Source of the DNA: Verrucomicrobiota bacterium JB025
GTDB taxonomy: Bacteria > Verrucomicrobiota > Verrucomicrobiia > Verrucomicrobiales > Akkermansiaceae
Reading direction: 5' to 3'
Assembly: GCA_030673875.1 (NCBI GenBank)
Contig: JAUTCT010000108.1
Span: 1 to 64,000 of the forward strand
Length of the DNA stretch: 64,000 bases
Positions within the stretch are counted from its first letter, which is position 1. Each line of letters starts with the position of its first letter. Both the position numbers and the translations under genes were made by a program. The notes under the pieces are model-generated. The model was not told where the DNA came from and did no database searches. It saw only the letters and a list, made by a program, of their open reading frames with translations. Of the stretch, positions 17,936-26,431 are shown in pieces.

Positions 17936-19408
17936 ATGGCTGAAGTCATCCAGTTCCAATGCCCCGCCTGTGGCACCTACCTGCGCCTCCCACTTGAAAT
18001 GGCCGCCTGCCAAGGCCCATGCCCTACCTGTGGAACCCAAATCGTCGCCCCCGACCCCACCCGAGGAATCGCCGCCCACCTCCATCTCGCCGCCGCCACA
18101 CAACCCCAGACCACCCGGCCGTTCAGCGAATCACCGCCCATCATCCCGCCGACCCCGGACCGCCCCGCCCATCCCCCAACCGCCCCTCAACCCTCTCCTC
18201 AACCCTCTCCTCAACCGGCCGATCCCCGCCAAGCCACCGGGCCTTTCGAGCCCCCCATCAGCGCTCCCCCGCCCGCCACTCCCGGCGCCGTCGAACCCAC
18301 CCCGCCGGCACCTCCCACGGCTCCCGCACCGGACGACCACCCCGCACCACCCACCGCTCCCGTTCAGGCCACGGCTCCCGCAACACCCCGGGAAAAAACC
18401 GTCAAACTCGAACTCCCGCCGCCGACCCAGCCGATCAAGGATACCGATCGCGAACCCCCGACCGGGCCAGCTCCCAAGCTCCGGCGATCCAGCAAAACCA
18501 CCACCGCCCTCCTGCTCCTCCTCACCGGACTCATCTGCCTCGTCATCGGCTACGCGCTCGGACTCAATGCCCACCGCCTGAAACCCGCACCGGCCGACGT
18601 GATTCCACCGCTTGGTGCTGAAACGGCTTTTCCTGCCCAGCCTGCCGCACAGGACCCCGCCCCAACGCCCGCCGTGGAAACCACCACTCCCGAAGTCGTC
18701 CCCGAGCCAACCCCTGCCCCCGCCCCCGAACCCACGCTGGAAACTCCCCCTCCCGCCACACCGGCAAAGGCAAGTGATGCGGCCGAAGCCGTCTTGCAAG
18801 CCTTCCTCCAGGCCCCGGACTGGGCATCCCGCAGCGCCTACGTCCTCCAACCCGAAACAATGAGGGAGGCCATGGAATCCTACTCCCATCAGGAAGACGA
18901 CGGACCAACCGCATTCGAATCCGTCTCCATCGTCAACAGCTACACCGACAAAGACACCGGCAACACCCTCTTCATCTACAAGGTCGTCACCAAACAACAC
19001 CCGGAAGGATTTCCCGCCGCCGTCGCTGAAACCAACGGCGGTTGGCTTGTCGACTGGCCGACCTTCGTGGAGTTCCGCGACGACCACTTCGCAAAGTTCG
19101 CCGAAGGCCCGGCCGACCAGACCGGCAGGTTCCACCTCATCGTCAGCGCCCCGCCAGCCGTGCGCGCGGAGAAAACCCAGAACCAGTATTTCGTCTCCTA
19201 TCTGCTCGATCCACCGCTTCCCGACCGCCAGCACATCGCCTACGTCCGCAAAGACTCCACGATTCAGGCAACCCTCGCCGCGTCCACTCAGGCCGGCGCC
19301 GTCTTCGCCCCAGTCCTCGAACTCACCAAACGCTCCACACCCGACGGCAGAACCTATCTGGAAATCACCGAGATCCTCGCCACCGACTGGCTTCCGAGAA
19401 AACTCTGA
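17936..19408 (+). CDS. Zinc-ribbon, proline-rich membrane protein
   Basis: The 490-residue protein starts with a cytoplasmic zinc ribbon: CPACGTYLRLP then CPTCG, four Cys between residues 9 and 33. A long Pro/Thr/Ala-rich linker of about 140 residues follows, including PQPSPQPSPQP repeats. One transmembrane helix comes next near residues 188-206 (TALLLLLTGLICLVIGYALGL). A second Pro-rich region leads to a globular extracytoplasmic domain of about 215 residues. That domain resembles the C-terminal domain of the protein at 14286-15326. The layout suggests a membrane protein with a nucleic-acid or protein-binding head inside the cell. No family assignment is possible. Confidence 0.7.
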   Translation: MAEVIQFQCPACGTYLRLPLEMAACQGPCPTCGTQIVAPDPTRGIAAHLHLAAATQPQTTRPFSESPPIIPPTPDRPAHPPTAPQPSPQPSPQPADPRQATGPFEPPISAPPPATPGAVEPTPPAPPTAPAPDDHPAPPTAPVQATAPATPREKTVKLELPPPTQPIKDTDREPPTGPAPKLRRSSKTTTALLLLLTGLICLVIGYALGLNAHRLKPAPADVIPPLGAETAFPAQPAAQDPAPTPAVETTTPEVVPEPTPAPAPEPTLETPPPATPAKASDAAEAVLQAFLQAPDWASRSAYVLQPETMREAMESYSHQEDDGPTAFESVSIVNSYTDKDTGNTLFIYKVVTKQHPEGFPAAVAETNGGWLVDWPTFVEFRDDHFAKFAEGPADQTGRFHLIVSAPPAVRAEKTQNQYFVSYLLDPPLPDRQHIAYVRKDSTIQATLAASTQAGAVFAPVLELTKRSTPDGRTYLEITEILATDWLPRKL

Positions 19409-19420
19409 TTCCCCCCACCA

Positions 19421-19467
19421 CTCTGGTTCCCGCCATTCTGGTTCCCGCCACCTGGTTCCCACCACCT
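19421..19467. repeat. Short degenerate tandem repeat
   Basis: Three to four imperfect copies of a 14-16 base unit (CTGGTTCCCGCCATT and close variants) lie just after the stop of the zinc-ribbon gene. No function is suggested. Confidence 0.6.
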
Positions 19468-19547
19468 CCAGCGGGTGAATTCGCCAGCCGGATCGGCATC
19501 CGCGAACTCAACGCACGGACCCGGTAACTCCCCACCGCCCGGCACAA

Positions 19548-19581
19548 TAAAAAACCGCCCGTGTTCGAAAACACGGACGGC
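19548..19581 (-). terminator. Intrinsic terminator of rpoA-rplQ
   Basis: On the minus strand GCCGTCCGTGTT and AACACGGGCGGT form a 12-bp stem with one G-T pair around a TTCG loop, followed by TTTTTATT. It lies about 35 bases downstream of rplQ. Confidence 0.92.
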
Positions 19582-19614
19582 TTGTGATTCGTTCAGTGAC
19601 GAAGCCAGACTGGC

Positions 19615-20052
19615 TCAGCCGGCTTTCTCCTCAGCGGCCACTTCCACGGTCGCTTCGGATGCATTCTCTTCACCTTCAAGGTCGTCGTCGGCTACCACAC
19701 GGTCAACCCACTCAATGTAGGCCATCGGTGCGGAGTCCGCCATGCGGGCGCCCAGCTTGGTGATCCGGCAGTAGCCACCCATCCGGTCGGCCGCCGCAGG
19801 TGCGACTTCGGAAAAGAGCATTTTCACCATGTCCTTCTGGCGCAGGTAGGAGACGGCCTGACGGCGGGCGTGGAGATCTCCACGCTTGCCGAGCGTCACC
19901 AGTTTCTCCGCAACAGGACGCAGGGCCTTCGCCTTCGCCAGAGTGGTCTTGATCCGGCCGTGCTCGATCAGGCTGCACGCCAGGTTGGAAAGCATCGCCT
20001 TGCGGTGCGAGGCGTTGCGTTTGAGTTTTGCGGTTTTACTACGATGTCTCAT
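19615..20052 (-). CDS. rplQ: 50S ribosomal protein L17
   Basis: L17 lies near the exit tunnel of the large ribosomal subunit. The 145-residue protein opens with [20 protein letters not shown], the family signature, followed by [19 protein letters not shown]. The core ends near residue 115. The last roughly 25 residues are an acidic Glu/Ala tail not found in E. coli L17 (127 residues). It is cotranscribed with rpoA, the usual arrangement, and is followed by a strong terminator. Confidence 0.97.
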   Translation of the reverse strand: MRHRSKTAKLKRNASHRKAMLSNLACSLIEHGRIKTTLAKAKALRPVAEKLVTLGKRGDLHARRQAVSYLRQKDMVKMLFSEVAPAAADRMGGYCRITKLGARMADSAPMAYIEWVDRVVADDDLEGEENASEATVEVAAEEKAG

Positions 20053-20078
20053 CGGTGCTTCCTTGTTCTAAATTGGGG

Positions 20079-21161
20079 TTATTCGTCGAGGTTCTGGGCG
20101 ATCAGGTCGGCAAGACCAACCGGGGCCTCGTCTTCCGCACCGAGGCGTGGTCCGCGGGCAGCGGGCGACGGTCCGGTCAGCAGCGAGGGATCGAAGGACA
20201 TTCCGAGGCCCAGGCCAAGCTCGACAAGCTTGTCCTTGATCTCGTTGAGCGACTTCTTGCCGAAGTTGCGGTATTTGAGCATCTCCGCCTCGGACTTCAT
20301 CGCCAACTGACCCACACTCGTGATGTTGGCGTTGTTGAGGCAGTTTGCGGCGCGCACCGAGAGTTCGATCTCGTTGACACTCATGTTCAGAAGTTTCTTC
20401 AGTGCGGCGTTCTCCTCGCTGGATTCGGCCGGCGCTTCCTCGAAGTCCACTGCGTTCTCGTCGTAATTGACGAACACGTCGAGGTGGTGGCGCAAAATCG
20501 CCGAACTCTGAAGCAGCGCATCCTGCGGGGTGATGCGACCGTCGGTCCAGATGTCCAGAACCAGCTTGTCAAGGTCGGTCACCTGACCCACACGTGCGGC
20601 TTCAACCGCATACTTCACCCGGGTCACCGGGGAGAAAATCGAATCAATCGCAATCACGCCGATCGGCTGGTCCTTGCGCTTGTTCTCGTCGCCAGTGGAA
20701 AAACCACGGCCGACACGAACTTCAAATTCGCAGTCGAACTTCACCTTCTTGTCCAGCGTGCAGATCAACTGGTCCTTGTTGACCACTTCGTAAAGATTGT
20801 CTTCCTGAATGTCTCCGGCAGTGATCGCACCTTCCTTCTCGACCTTGATGGTCAGGATGCGCGGCTCCTTGTCGTTGTGCTTGAACTTCACCTTCTTCAG
20901 GTTGAGCACAATGTCGGTGACATCTTCCACCACACCCGGAAGGCTGGAGAATTCGTGCTGAACGCCCGCAATCCGGACGGAAGTAATGGCCGCGCCTTCC
21001 AGTGAGGAAAGGAGAACGCGACGAAGCGAGTTGCCAATGGTGTGGCCGTATCCGCGCTCGAATGGCTCGGCGACGAATTGGGCGTAGGTATCCGAGGCGG
21101 TTTCCTCGTTGCGAACGAGGCGGTTCGGGAGCTCGAAACGAGCAAGTTTGACTGCTGACAT
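20079..21161 (-). CDS. rpoA: DNA-directed RNA polymerase alpha subunit
   Basis: Alpha dimerises to nucleate RNA polymerase assembly. The 360-residue protein has the N-terminal assembly domain with GYGHTIGNSLRRVLLSSLEG near residues 38-57. The C-terminal domain is at about 260-330 with LSVRAANCLNNANITSVGQL and RNFGKKSLNEI, which contact UP elements and activators. A tail of about 35 residues follows. The genes for S13, S11 and S4, commonly upstream in the alpha operon, are absent, so rpoA-rplQ forms a separate unit. Its leader contains a terminator-like hairpin. Confidence 0.97.
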   Translation of the reverse strand: MSAVKLARFELPNRLVRNEETASDTYAQFVAEPFERGYGHTIGNSLRRVLLSSLEGAAITSVRIAGVQHEFSSLPGVVEDVTDIVLNLKKVKFKHNDKEPRILTIKVEKEGAITAGDIQEDNLYEVVNKDQLICTLDKKVKFDCEFEVRVGRGFSTGDENKRKDQPIGVIAIDSIFSPVTRVKYAVEAARVGQVTDLDKLVLDIWTDGRITPQDALLQSSAILRHHLDVFVNYDENAVDFEEAPAESSEENAALKKLLNMSVNEIELSVRAANCLNNANITSVGQLAMKSEAEMLKYRNFGKKSLNEIKDKLVELGLGLGMSFDPSLLTGPSPAARGPRLGAEDEAPVGLADLIAQNLDE

Positions 21162-21185
21162 ATGGATGTTGGTTGGCCGGGTTAC

Positions 21186-21225
21186 CCTCCTGACGGGCGA
21201 AAAAACCCGCTGGGCGGGTTCTTCG
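21186..21225 (-). promoter_or_regulatory. Terminator-like hairpin and Shine-Dalgarno in the rpoA leader
   Basis: On the minus strand AACCCGC/GCGGGTT forms a tight stem followed by TTTTTTCG, ending about 40 bases upstream of the rpoA ATG. No minus-strand gene precedes it, so it lies in the rpoA leader. The AGGAGG at 21186-21191 follows, 24 bases from the ATG, which is further than usual. A CCTCC at about 21226-21230 could pair with it. Confidence 0.55.
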
Positions 21226-21410
21226 GAGGACCTACGGCGTGCTTGAATTGCCCGCGAGCGGCGAATAAAGGACGGTCTAATGCCCCTTGCAAAGCATTAT
21301 TTCGCGTTTTTTGGCCAAAAATTTCCAGATTTAGCCGCCAAAGTGAAAAAATCGCTAGAATTTCTAGCAGAGCAAGTCCATAAAAGAGATGCACTCAAAC
21401 TAAGCTCCCG

Positions 21411-21674
21411 ATGAAATCAAAGAAAAATCTAACTCGTTTCACTTACGAAAACGCAGCCTTCGAAGGATGGCGTCTGTGCATCAGCCGTGCGGGCACGACA
21501 TTCACTCGCTACTTCCCGGACAAAAAGTTCGGTGGTGGCAAAAAGTCACTCGCCGCCGCAGAGAAGACCCTCGGGGAACTCAAGGAAATCCTCGAGAACT
21601 CCCGCCGCGTCGATGGCAAGCTCAGCGCGACCACCATCAAAAAGGCCGAAAAACTCCTGGCCAACGCCGTCTGA
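21411..21674 (+). CDS. Small basic protein with AP2-like strand pattern
   Basis: The 87-residue protein has predicted beta-strands in its first half (GWRLCISRAGTTFTRYFPD) followed by a GGGKKS turn. An amphipathic helix SLAAAEKTLGELKEILEN comes next, and the protein ends with a Lys-rich helix. The three-strand-plus-helix layout with Arg and Trp resembles AP2-type DNA-binding domains, but this is a guess from pattern. The gene follows an AT-rich promoter region and is well separated, so I consider it real. Confidence 0.6.
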   Translation: MKSKKNLTRFTYENAAFEGWRLCISRAGTTFTRYFPDKKFGGGKKSLAAAEKTLGELKEILENSRRVDGKLSATTIKKAEKLLANAV

Positions 21675-21742
21675 TCCGCCTCCTGCCCCCGCCAGGGGAA
21701 TCCCCCCCTTGCACCATGCCGTGATTCGGTCAATTGGTGTCC

Positions 21743-23167
21743 ATGGACGCAGAAACCCGACCGGCCATCCTCTGGCTCCGACGTGATCTCAGAATCACTG
21801 ACCACCTGGCACTCGCCAGCGCGGCCAGGCAACGCACCCCCGTCATCCCTGTGTATGTGGTGTCCACATGGCGGGACAACCACGCGTGGACCGGTGACAA
21901 ACGCCAGCACTTCCTCTGTGAGTGCCTCGCCAGCCTCGCCCACAGCCTGGAACAACTCGGAGGACGCCTGATCATCCGCCGCGGGGATCCCGTTGCCGAA
22001 ATCGAGACCCTCGCCAGCGAAACCGGCGCCGCATCCGTCCACTTCACCCTCGATCCCGACCCCTTCGGAAGATCCACCGAAACCCGCCTGCGGGAATCCT
22101 GCAGACGCCTCAAGCTCGAATGCCACGGACACCACGACACCACGCTCCACCAACCCGACGAAATCCTCAACCAAAGCGGACGGCCCTACCGGGTCTTCAC
22201 CCCCTATCTGAAAAACTGGCTGTCGCGCCCCAAAGTCCCCCCTCTCAAGGCCCCGCGCGAGATCCACACCCCCGCCGGAATCCACTCCCTCCCGCTCCCG
22301 ACCCTCGCATCCTGGGATCTCCCGCCGCTCCATGCCACCCTCCCCGCAGCCGGTGAAAAAGCCGCGAAAGCCCGGCTCCGGAACGCCTGCTCAAAGCTCA
22401 TCCAACACTACGACGCCCGGCGCGACTTCCCCGGACTCGACGCCACCACCCGGATCTCCCAGGACCTCCGCTTCGGGCTCCTCTCGATCCGCACCGTCTA
22501 CCAGACAGCCGTGCGCGCCCGCCAATCCGCATCGCCGGCCGCCGCCGCCAGCATCGACACCTTCATCTCCGAACTCGCATGGCGCGAATTCTACTTCGCC
22601 ATCCTCCACCACTTCCCCGATATCCTGAACACCGAATTCAACCCGAACTGGCGCGGCATCCCGTGGCGCGAACCCGGCCCCGGATTCGACGCCTGGAAAT
22701 CCGGATGCACCGGCTTCCCCATCGTCGATGCCGGCATGCGCGAACTGCTCGCCACGGGCTTCATGCACAACCGCGTCCGCATGATCACCGCCATGTTCCT
22801 CACCAAAGACCTCCATCTCGACTGGAAACTCGGCGAGTCCCACTTCATGCGCCACCTCATCGACGGGGAAATCGCCTCAAACAACGGCGGCTGGCAGTGG
22901 TCCGCCGGAACCGGCGCCGACGCCGCACCCTACTTCCGCATCCAAAACCCATGGAGCCAGAGCGCACGCTACGACAGCGATGGCACCTACATCAAAAAAT
23001 GGATCCCCGAACTCGCCGGCACCCACCCGTCCCAGTTCCACCAAGCGCCGAAAACCGGCACGCCAATCGCTTCTGGTTACCCGCTGCCAATCCTCGACCA
23101 CAACACCGAACGCAAGGTCACGCTCGACATCTTCAAGCGCCACCGCGAACAAACCAACCACCAGTGA
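21743..23167 (+). CDS. phrB: Deoxyribodipyrimidine photolyase
   Basis: This is a light-driven repair enzyme that splits cyclobutane pyrimidine dimers. The 474-residue protein begins with the antenna-binding Rossmann domain (ILWLRRDLRITDHLAL, then VIPVYVV). Its C-terminal FAD domain carries the class I signatures: FISELAWREFYFAILHHFP, CTGFPIVDAGMRELLATGFMH split across 318-345, the MHNRVRM motif and NNGGWQWSAGTGADAAPYF. These place it with class I CPD photolyases rather than cryptochromes. ATG 21743 is preferred over TTG 21734. It stands alone without a regulator. Confidence 0.95.
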   Translation: MDAETRPAILWLRRDLRITDHLALASAARQRTPVIPVYVVSTWRDNHAWTGDKRQHFLCECLASLAHSLEQLGGRLIIRRGDPVAEIETLASETGAASVHFTLDPDPFGRSTETRLRESCRRLKLECHGHHDTTLHQPDEILNQSGRPYRVFTPYLKNWLSRPKVPPLKAPREIHTPAGIHSLPLPTLASWDLPPLHATLPAAGEKAAKARLRNACSKLIQHYDARRDFPGLDATTRISQDLRFGLLSIRTVYQTAVRARQSASPAAAASIDTFISELAWREFYFAILHHFPDILNTEFNPNWRGIPWREPGPGFDAWKSGCTGFPIVDAGMRELLATGFMHNRVRMITAMFLTKDLHLDWKLGESHFMRHLIDGEIASNNGGWQWSAGTGADAAPYFRIQNPWSQSARYDSDGTYIKKWIPELAGTHPSQFHQAPKTGTPIASGYPLPILDHNTERKVTLDIFKRHREQTNHQ

Positions 23168-23298
23168 CGCTTGGCGGCCACCACTTGCCAACTACCGCCA
23201 TCCACTTGCCGCTTGCGGAATCGCCCCCCGCCTCATAGGTCCATCGACCATCAGCCAGCCTGTCCTCCCCCCCGCCACTCCCCGAAACTCCCCCACTC

Positions 23299-24213
23299 AT
23301 GAACCACCAGAAAAGAGGCATTCTCGTCACCGGCTCCCACCGATCCGGCACCACTTGGGTCGGTCGCATGCTCAGCCTTCCGGACAACGTCGTCTACATC
23401 TTCGAACCCTTCAGCCTCGAAGTCTCCACCAAAGTCATCCCCTACTCGTTCCAACACTGGTTCCCCTACATCCACGACCTCCCGGATTCCGAGGCCTTCT
23501 ACCGGGCCATGGATCAGGCAATCCACTTCAAATACGTCCCCCCCCCGGCACCGGATCTCCCCACTCATCGCGCCCTGAAATCCGTCGTCAAAGGCCACCT
23601 CAAAAACGCCCTCTACCGCTCGCGCGGACACCTGCCGCTGCTCAAGGACCCGCTCGCCCTGTTCTCCGCCAAAGACCTCGCCACCAGATACGACCTCGAC
23701 GTCGTCTGCATGATCCGCCACCCGCTCGCATTCTGCTCCAGCCTGAAAAAATGGGACTGGAAATTCCCCTTCCAGCACCTCCTCAACCAATCCCGCCTCA
23801 TCGAACACCGCTTCCAACACCAGGCGGAACGCATCGAACACTTCGCGACCACCGAACAACCCATCGTCCATCAGGCCGCCCTGCTCTGGAACCTCTTCCA
23901 CCACGTCATCCGCGCCTACCAGCAGGAACACCCGGACTGGCACTACCACCGCCACGAAGACATGGTCGTCGACCCCGTCGAAACCTTCGAATCCCTCTAC
24001 CAAAAACTCGGCCTCGGCTTCACCCCCCATATCCGCGGACAACTCAACGCCTCACTCTCGGCAAAATCCGGCGAAACCTCCGACGCCGGATTCAAGGCAA
24101 GGAACGCAAAATCCGTCACCCAAACCTGGAAATCCAGGCTCAACGACGACGAAATCAACCACATCCTCGACGAAACCGCCGAACTCCGGGCCCACTTCTA
24201 CCCCGAAGGCTGA
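23299..24213 (+). CDS. Sulfotransferase family protein
   Basis: The 304-residue protein starts with the PAPS-binding loop GSHRSGTTWVGRML (residues 12-25), equivalent to the 5'-phosphosulfate-binding P-loop of sulfotransferases. A later segment DVVCMIRHPLAFCSSLKKW (about 134-152) matches the 3'-phosphate-binding region with its Arg and Ser. It should transfer sulfate from PAPS to a hydroxyl or amine of an unknown acceptor, possibly a surface glycan. It has no signal peptide. No PAPS synthesis genes are adjacent. A sulfatase is encoded 14 kb away. Confidence 0.85.
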   Translation: MNHQKRGILVTGSHRSGTTWVGRMLSLPDNVVYIFEPFSLEVSTKVIPYSFQHWFPYIHDLPDSEAFYRAMDQAIHFKYVPPPAPDLPTHRALKSVVKGHLKNALYRSRGHLPLLKDPLALFSAKDLATRYDLDVVCMIRHPLAFCSSLKKWDWKFPFQHLLNQSRLIEHRFQHQAERIEHFATTEQPIVHQAALLWNLFHHVIRAYQQEHPDWHYHRHEDMVVDPVETFESLYQKLGLGFTPHIRGQLNASLSAKSGETSDAGFKARNAKSVTQTWKSRLNDDEINHILDETAELRAHFYPEG

Positions 24214-24329
24214 CCCGCCGCGCAAAGTTCCCCCCACCGGCCCCATCCGCACCAAGCCCGGAAAATCCCCTCAAAAATTCGCTCAACGCGGAGTTTGTCA
24301 TTTTCAAAAAGACGCCTACACTCCGCGCC

Positions 24330-26210
24330 GTGAGCGATTCTGAAAATCCACTCAGCGGATTGGGTAACTTCACCCTTGGCCCCTCGTGGGCACGCGCGTC
24401 GGACTCTAACAAAGAGAAAAACACCTATTCATCCAAGCCTGGCAAATTCAAGGACCGGGGCGAAGACCGGCGGGACAACCGCCGCGACGACCGCCGGACC
24501 GGAGACCGCAGGCGCGATGACCGTGGCGACGGCCGGCGCCCCCAGCGCGGACGCGGACGCAAGTTCGACGATCGCCGTGACGGACCGCCACCACGCCGTG
24601 ATTCCCCGCCCGCGGAGGGAGTCAAAGTCACGCTCAATCCAGACCAGAAAGCCGTGCACCTCATCGCCAAGGAAGTGCAGCAGGTCGCCCGCGTCTACTC
24701 GCTTTTTGACATCGCCAAAACACTCCTCGCGGAACGCAAGCGCACCCGCGCCCTCTTCCAGGTGGAAAAAGGCAAGCCCGCGCTCTTCAAGAGCAAGCTC
24801 GACGACGCCCTCTTCCTCACCCGCGCCGAAGCACTCCGCTACCTCTGGAACTCGGATCTCCGCGACCGGTTCCTCAAAGAGGAAACCGTCGAAGTCGAAC
24901 CACCAAGCGGCAACTTCCAACTCGTCGCCCGCTGCGGCATGTCCGGTGAATGGCTCGGCCCGCCGAACTTCCACGCCTACCAGACCAACCTCCACCGCAT
25001 CCACCGCGAGCGCTTCTCCCACCTCCCGTTCGCCGTCTACAGCGCGAAAGTCCGCACCGAACGCAGCGAGGAAGCCGTCAACCAATGGCTCGAAGCCATG
25101 ACGAAAAAGACCCGCTGGCGCCTCAAAACCGACGAGGAACAAAAACGCGAGGCCGCCGCCGAAGCCGCCGCAATAGCCGCCGAAACCGAAGCAGCCCAAG
25201 CGGAAAACAAAGCCGAAACCCCGGCCGGACCAGCACCGGAAACCACAACGCCCGAAACCGCCAGCGCCGACACAACGCCCGAAACCACCCAGGCACCTGC
25301 CCCGGAAGAAACCCCGGAGGCACCCCAGCCCACCGAGGAATCAGCGGCAGAAACCACCGCTGAAACCCCGGACGAAACCACTGCCGAAACTCAGGACGAA
25401 ACCACCGCCGAAACTCCGGACGAAACCGCTGCCGAAACTCAGGACGCACCTGCCGCAGACGACTTCACATGGTTCGACGATCAGGCCCAGGCAGAACGCG
25501 CCCTCGCGGATTACGCCTTCGACCTCGCGTTCAAGGAAACCCGGACGGCCGAAGTCTCCAACTCCGTCAAACCCGGCAGCCTGTCACCGGCGCTGTTCAC
25601 ATCGCTAAAAAACGCCTCGATCCACGTCCGCCGCCACCCGGCCATGCTCATCCCGGCCATCTGCCGCGCCGTCGAGGCCGAACACCTGCCCATCTTCAAA
25701 CGCAAGGGCAAGCTCCTCACCGGCCCGGCACGCCCACACCCGCTGCCGAAGAACGCCACCCTCGCAGAGCGACCCGGCGTCATGGTCGAATGGATCCGCG
25801 CCAACAGCCCGGCGAAACTCGAAGGCCTCTGGAAAGCAGTCCTGCCGGAAGGCGCCACCGCGCCGCCATCCGAATACGCCGCCGACCTCTTCTGGCTCCT
25901 CCAGCAAGGGCACATCCTCCTCTTCACCGACGACACCCTCGTCGTCCAGGAAGTCCGCGAGCAACCCCAGGCGAAAAAGAAATCAGCCAAACAGCAAAAG
26001 GACCGTGGAGACCAATCCTCCACCAAATCCAGCGACCAAGCAGCGGGGAAAACCAAAGGAACCTCCGCGAAAAAACAGACCGCGGATGACTTCGAACAAG
26101 ACGAACGCATCGTCAAAAACAACAACCGTTGTATCGCTGGCGCCCCGCGCCGCATCATGGGCACGCGCGACCGGGTCATCATCGGCCGCCGTCGTTTCCT
26201 CAACCCCTGA
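24330..26210 (+). CDS. Large low-complexity protein with Arg/Asp-rich N-terminus
   Basis: The 626-residue protein begins at GTG 24330 (VSDSENPLSG). Residues about 30-95 are dominated by Arg, Asp and Gly (DRRDNRRDDRRTGDRRRDD), as in some RNA-binding proteins. A globular region follows (about 100-270, GVKVTLNPDQKAVHLIAKEV, then LFLTRAEALRYLWNSDLRDRF). An acidic Glu/Thr/Pro linker has repeated ETTAETPD-like octapeptides (24-bp DNA repeats near 25350-25446). A second globular region (about 375-545) and a Lys-rich tail complete it. I do not recognise a family. The longer reading frame upstream of 24330 is a shadow of two other genes. Confidence 0.7.
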   Translation: MSDSENPLSGLGNFTLGPSWARASDSNKEKNTYSSKPGKFKDRGEDRRDNRRDDRRTGDRRRDDRGDGRRPQRGRGRKFDDRRDGPPPRRDSPPAEGVKVTLNPDQKAVHLIAKEVQQVARVYSLFDIAKTLLAERKRTRALFQVEKGKPALFKSKLDDALFLTRAEALRYLWNSDLRDRFLKEETVEVEPPSGNFQLVARCGMSGEWLGPPNFHAYQTNLHRIHRERFSHLPFAVYSAKVRTERSEEAVNQWLEAMTKKTRWRLKTDEEQKREAAAEAAAIAAETEAAQAENKAETPAGPAPETTTPETASADTTPETTQAPAPEETPEAPQPTEESAAETTAETPDETTAETQDETTAETPDETAAETQDAPAADDFTWFDDQAQAERALADYAFDLAFKETRTAEVSNSVKPGSLSPALFTSLKNASIHVRRHPAMLIPAICRAVEAEHLPIFKRKGKLLTGPARPHPLPKNATLAERPGVMVEWIRANSPAKLEGLWKAVLPEGATAPPSEYAADLFWLLQQGHILLFTDDTLVVQEVREQPQAKKKSAKQQKDRGDQSSTKSSDQAAGKTKGTSAKKQTADDFEQDERIVKNNNRCIAGAPRRIMGTRDRVIIGRRRFLNP

Positions 26211-26341
26211 GCAATGGAAGGGGCCGAATCGACGGCTCGTTGAGCAAAAATCGCTCCACCAGTCAGAAAATTCAGGAAACTCAATCATCAGGTATTGACG
26301 CCAACCTCGCCCCATGATTCAACCCTCTCGACCCGCTACAA

Positions 26342-26431
26342 GGAACGGTGGCTGAGTGGTCTAAAGCACATCCTTGCTAAGGATGCGTACCGGAAACGGT
26401 ACCGAGGGTTCGAATCCCTCCCGTTCCGCCA
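26342..26431 (+). tRNA. tRNA-Ser (GCT)
   Basis: This is a class II tRNA. The acceptor is GGAACGG/CCGTTCC and the anticodon stem CATCC/GGATG carries anticodon GCT. A long variable arm CGTACCGGAAACGGTACCG follows, then T-arm GAGGGTTCGAATCCCTC and encoded CCA. Its 3' half is the left end of the 206-bp tandem repeat. Confidence 0.96.

Noticed and set aside
21182-21394. 70-codon minus-strand frame upstream of rpoA
   Set aside because: It reads through the leader hairpin and AT-rich promoter sequence; no ribosome-binding site or family.
22980-24329. Upstream part of the long frame ending at 26210
   Set aside because: It overlaps photolyase and sulfotransferase in another frame and is Arg/Pro-rich; the real gene begins at GTG 24330.
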